Of a DNA stretch of 64,000 bases, positions 63,877 to 64,000 are shown piece by piece. A program made the position numbers and the translations under genes. The first letter of the stretch is position 1, and each line of letters begins with the position of its first letter. The notes under the pieces were generated by a model. That model was not told the DNA's origin. It ran no database searches and worked only from the letters and a program-made list of their open reading frames with translations. Origin of the DNA: CAZMCT01 sp964564785 (lineage in GTDB: Bacteria; Planctomycetota; Phycisphaerae; UBA1845; Fen-1342); the NCBI GenBank assembly GCA_964564785.1, contig CAZMCT010000002.1, positions 48,787 through 112,786 of the forward strand, written 5' to 3'.

Positions 63877-64000
63877 TCAGGAGGGGGGCGGAGCCGGCGG
63901 CGTGGGATTCTGATCGTCCGCCTTCTTCAGGTCCTCGCGGGCCCGTTTCTTGGCCCGCAGTAGTCGTGAGGTGTATTCGCCCTCGGAGACGGCCGGCCTC
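63877..64000 (-). CDS. C-terminal fragment of an unidentified protein (partial)
   Basis: A minus-strand gene enters from the right edge and ends here. The last 40 residues include SEGEYTSRLLRAKKRARED, LKKADDQ and a Pro-rich end (NPTPPAPPPS). The basic helix is typical of planctomycete membrane or VWA-domain proteins, but too little is visible to name it. Confidence 0.55.
   Translation of the reverse strand, partial: RPAVSEGEYTSRLLRAKKRAREDLKKADDQNPTPPAPPPS

Overview
The window is GC-rich bacterial chromosome, most likely from a member of the Planctomycetota (Phycisphaerae-like). The support is two secreted FG-GAP repeat proteins ending in planctomycete-style dockerin repeats (GDINPFV type), a PEP-CTERM exported protein, several lipoproteins, a Maf/DUF115 protein, and many short dispersed hairpin repeats. 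No rRNA, tRNA or CRISPR array was recognised. A 10-N scaffold gap lies at 21919-21928, so this is a draft or metagenome assembly.

Layout. 1-10763 (minus strand) is a complex I cluster, nuoABCDEFGHI, followed by the start of a lipoprotein gene. The cluster is unusually loose: every junction has 85-420 bp, mostly filled with dispersed repeats and the remnant of a nucleotidyltransferase gene. Its promoter overlaps that of a divergent small HTH gene. 11.4-17.3 kb holds hisA, an OmpA-like lipoprotein, a beta-propeller protein and purH. 17.5-22.5 kb carries two paralogous small proteins, a Maf-like protein, and an SpsF-like/degenerate radical SAM-SPASM protein. 22.9-26.9 kb has a zinc-ribbon protein, YceI, a pterin dehydratase, a phasin-like protein and UbiB. 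27-34 kb holds secreted proteins and a GT39-like membrane protein, and includes a 249-bp duplication of the ubiB 3' end. 34-46 kb holds a prolyl oligopeptidase, a NarL-type two-component pair, a di-haem peroxidase, MoxR, a hydrolase, glnS and rsgA. 46-51 kb is a methylcitrate-cycle cluster (prpD, gltA, prpB, prpC). 51-64 kb holds TPR and OmpA-like lipoproteins, an AsmA-like protein with an orphan sensor kinase, fpr, a second FG-GAP protein, a glycosyltransferase, a hydroxyacid dehydrogenase and gapN.

The most striking observation is in purH. A complete REP-associated tyrosine transposase (RAYT), with its HUH motif and candidate catalytic tyrosine, sits in frame between the two catalytic halves of PurH. 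It is flanked on both sides by REP-type hairpin repeats that, in this frame, encode Gly/Ser/Pro-rich linkers. The result is one uninterrupted 876-residue frame. The same theme, short repeats tolerated in frame inside essential genes, recurs in nuoG (four 24-bp hairpin repeats), glnS (two simple-repeat loops) and nuoE (a repeat-derived tail).

Functionally, the nuo genes form the peripheral arm of NADH dehydrogenase plus NuoA and NuoH. The remaining membrane subunits (NuoJKLMN) are not in the window. The prp/gltA cluster would oxidise propionyl-CoA through methylcitrate. GapN and the hydroxyacid dehydrogenase are a plausible two-gene unit around 3-phosphoglycerate and glyoxylate/hydroxypyruvate metabolism.
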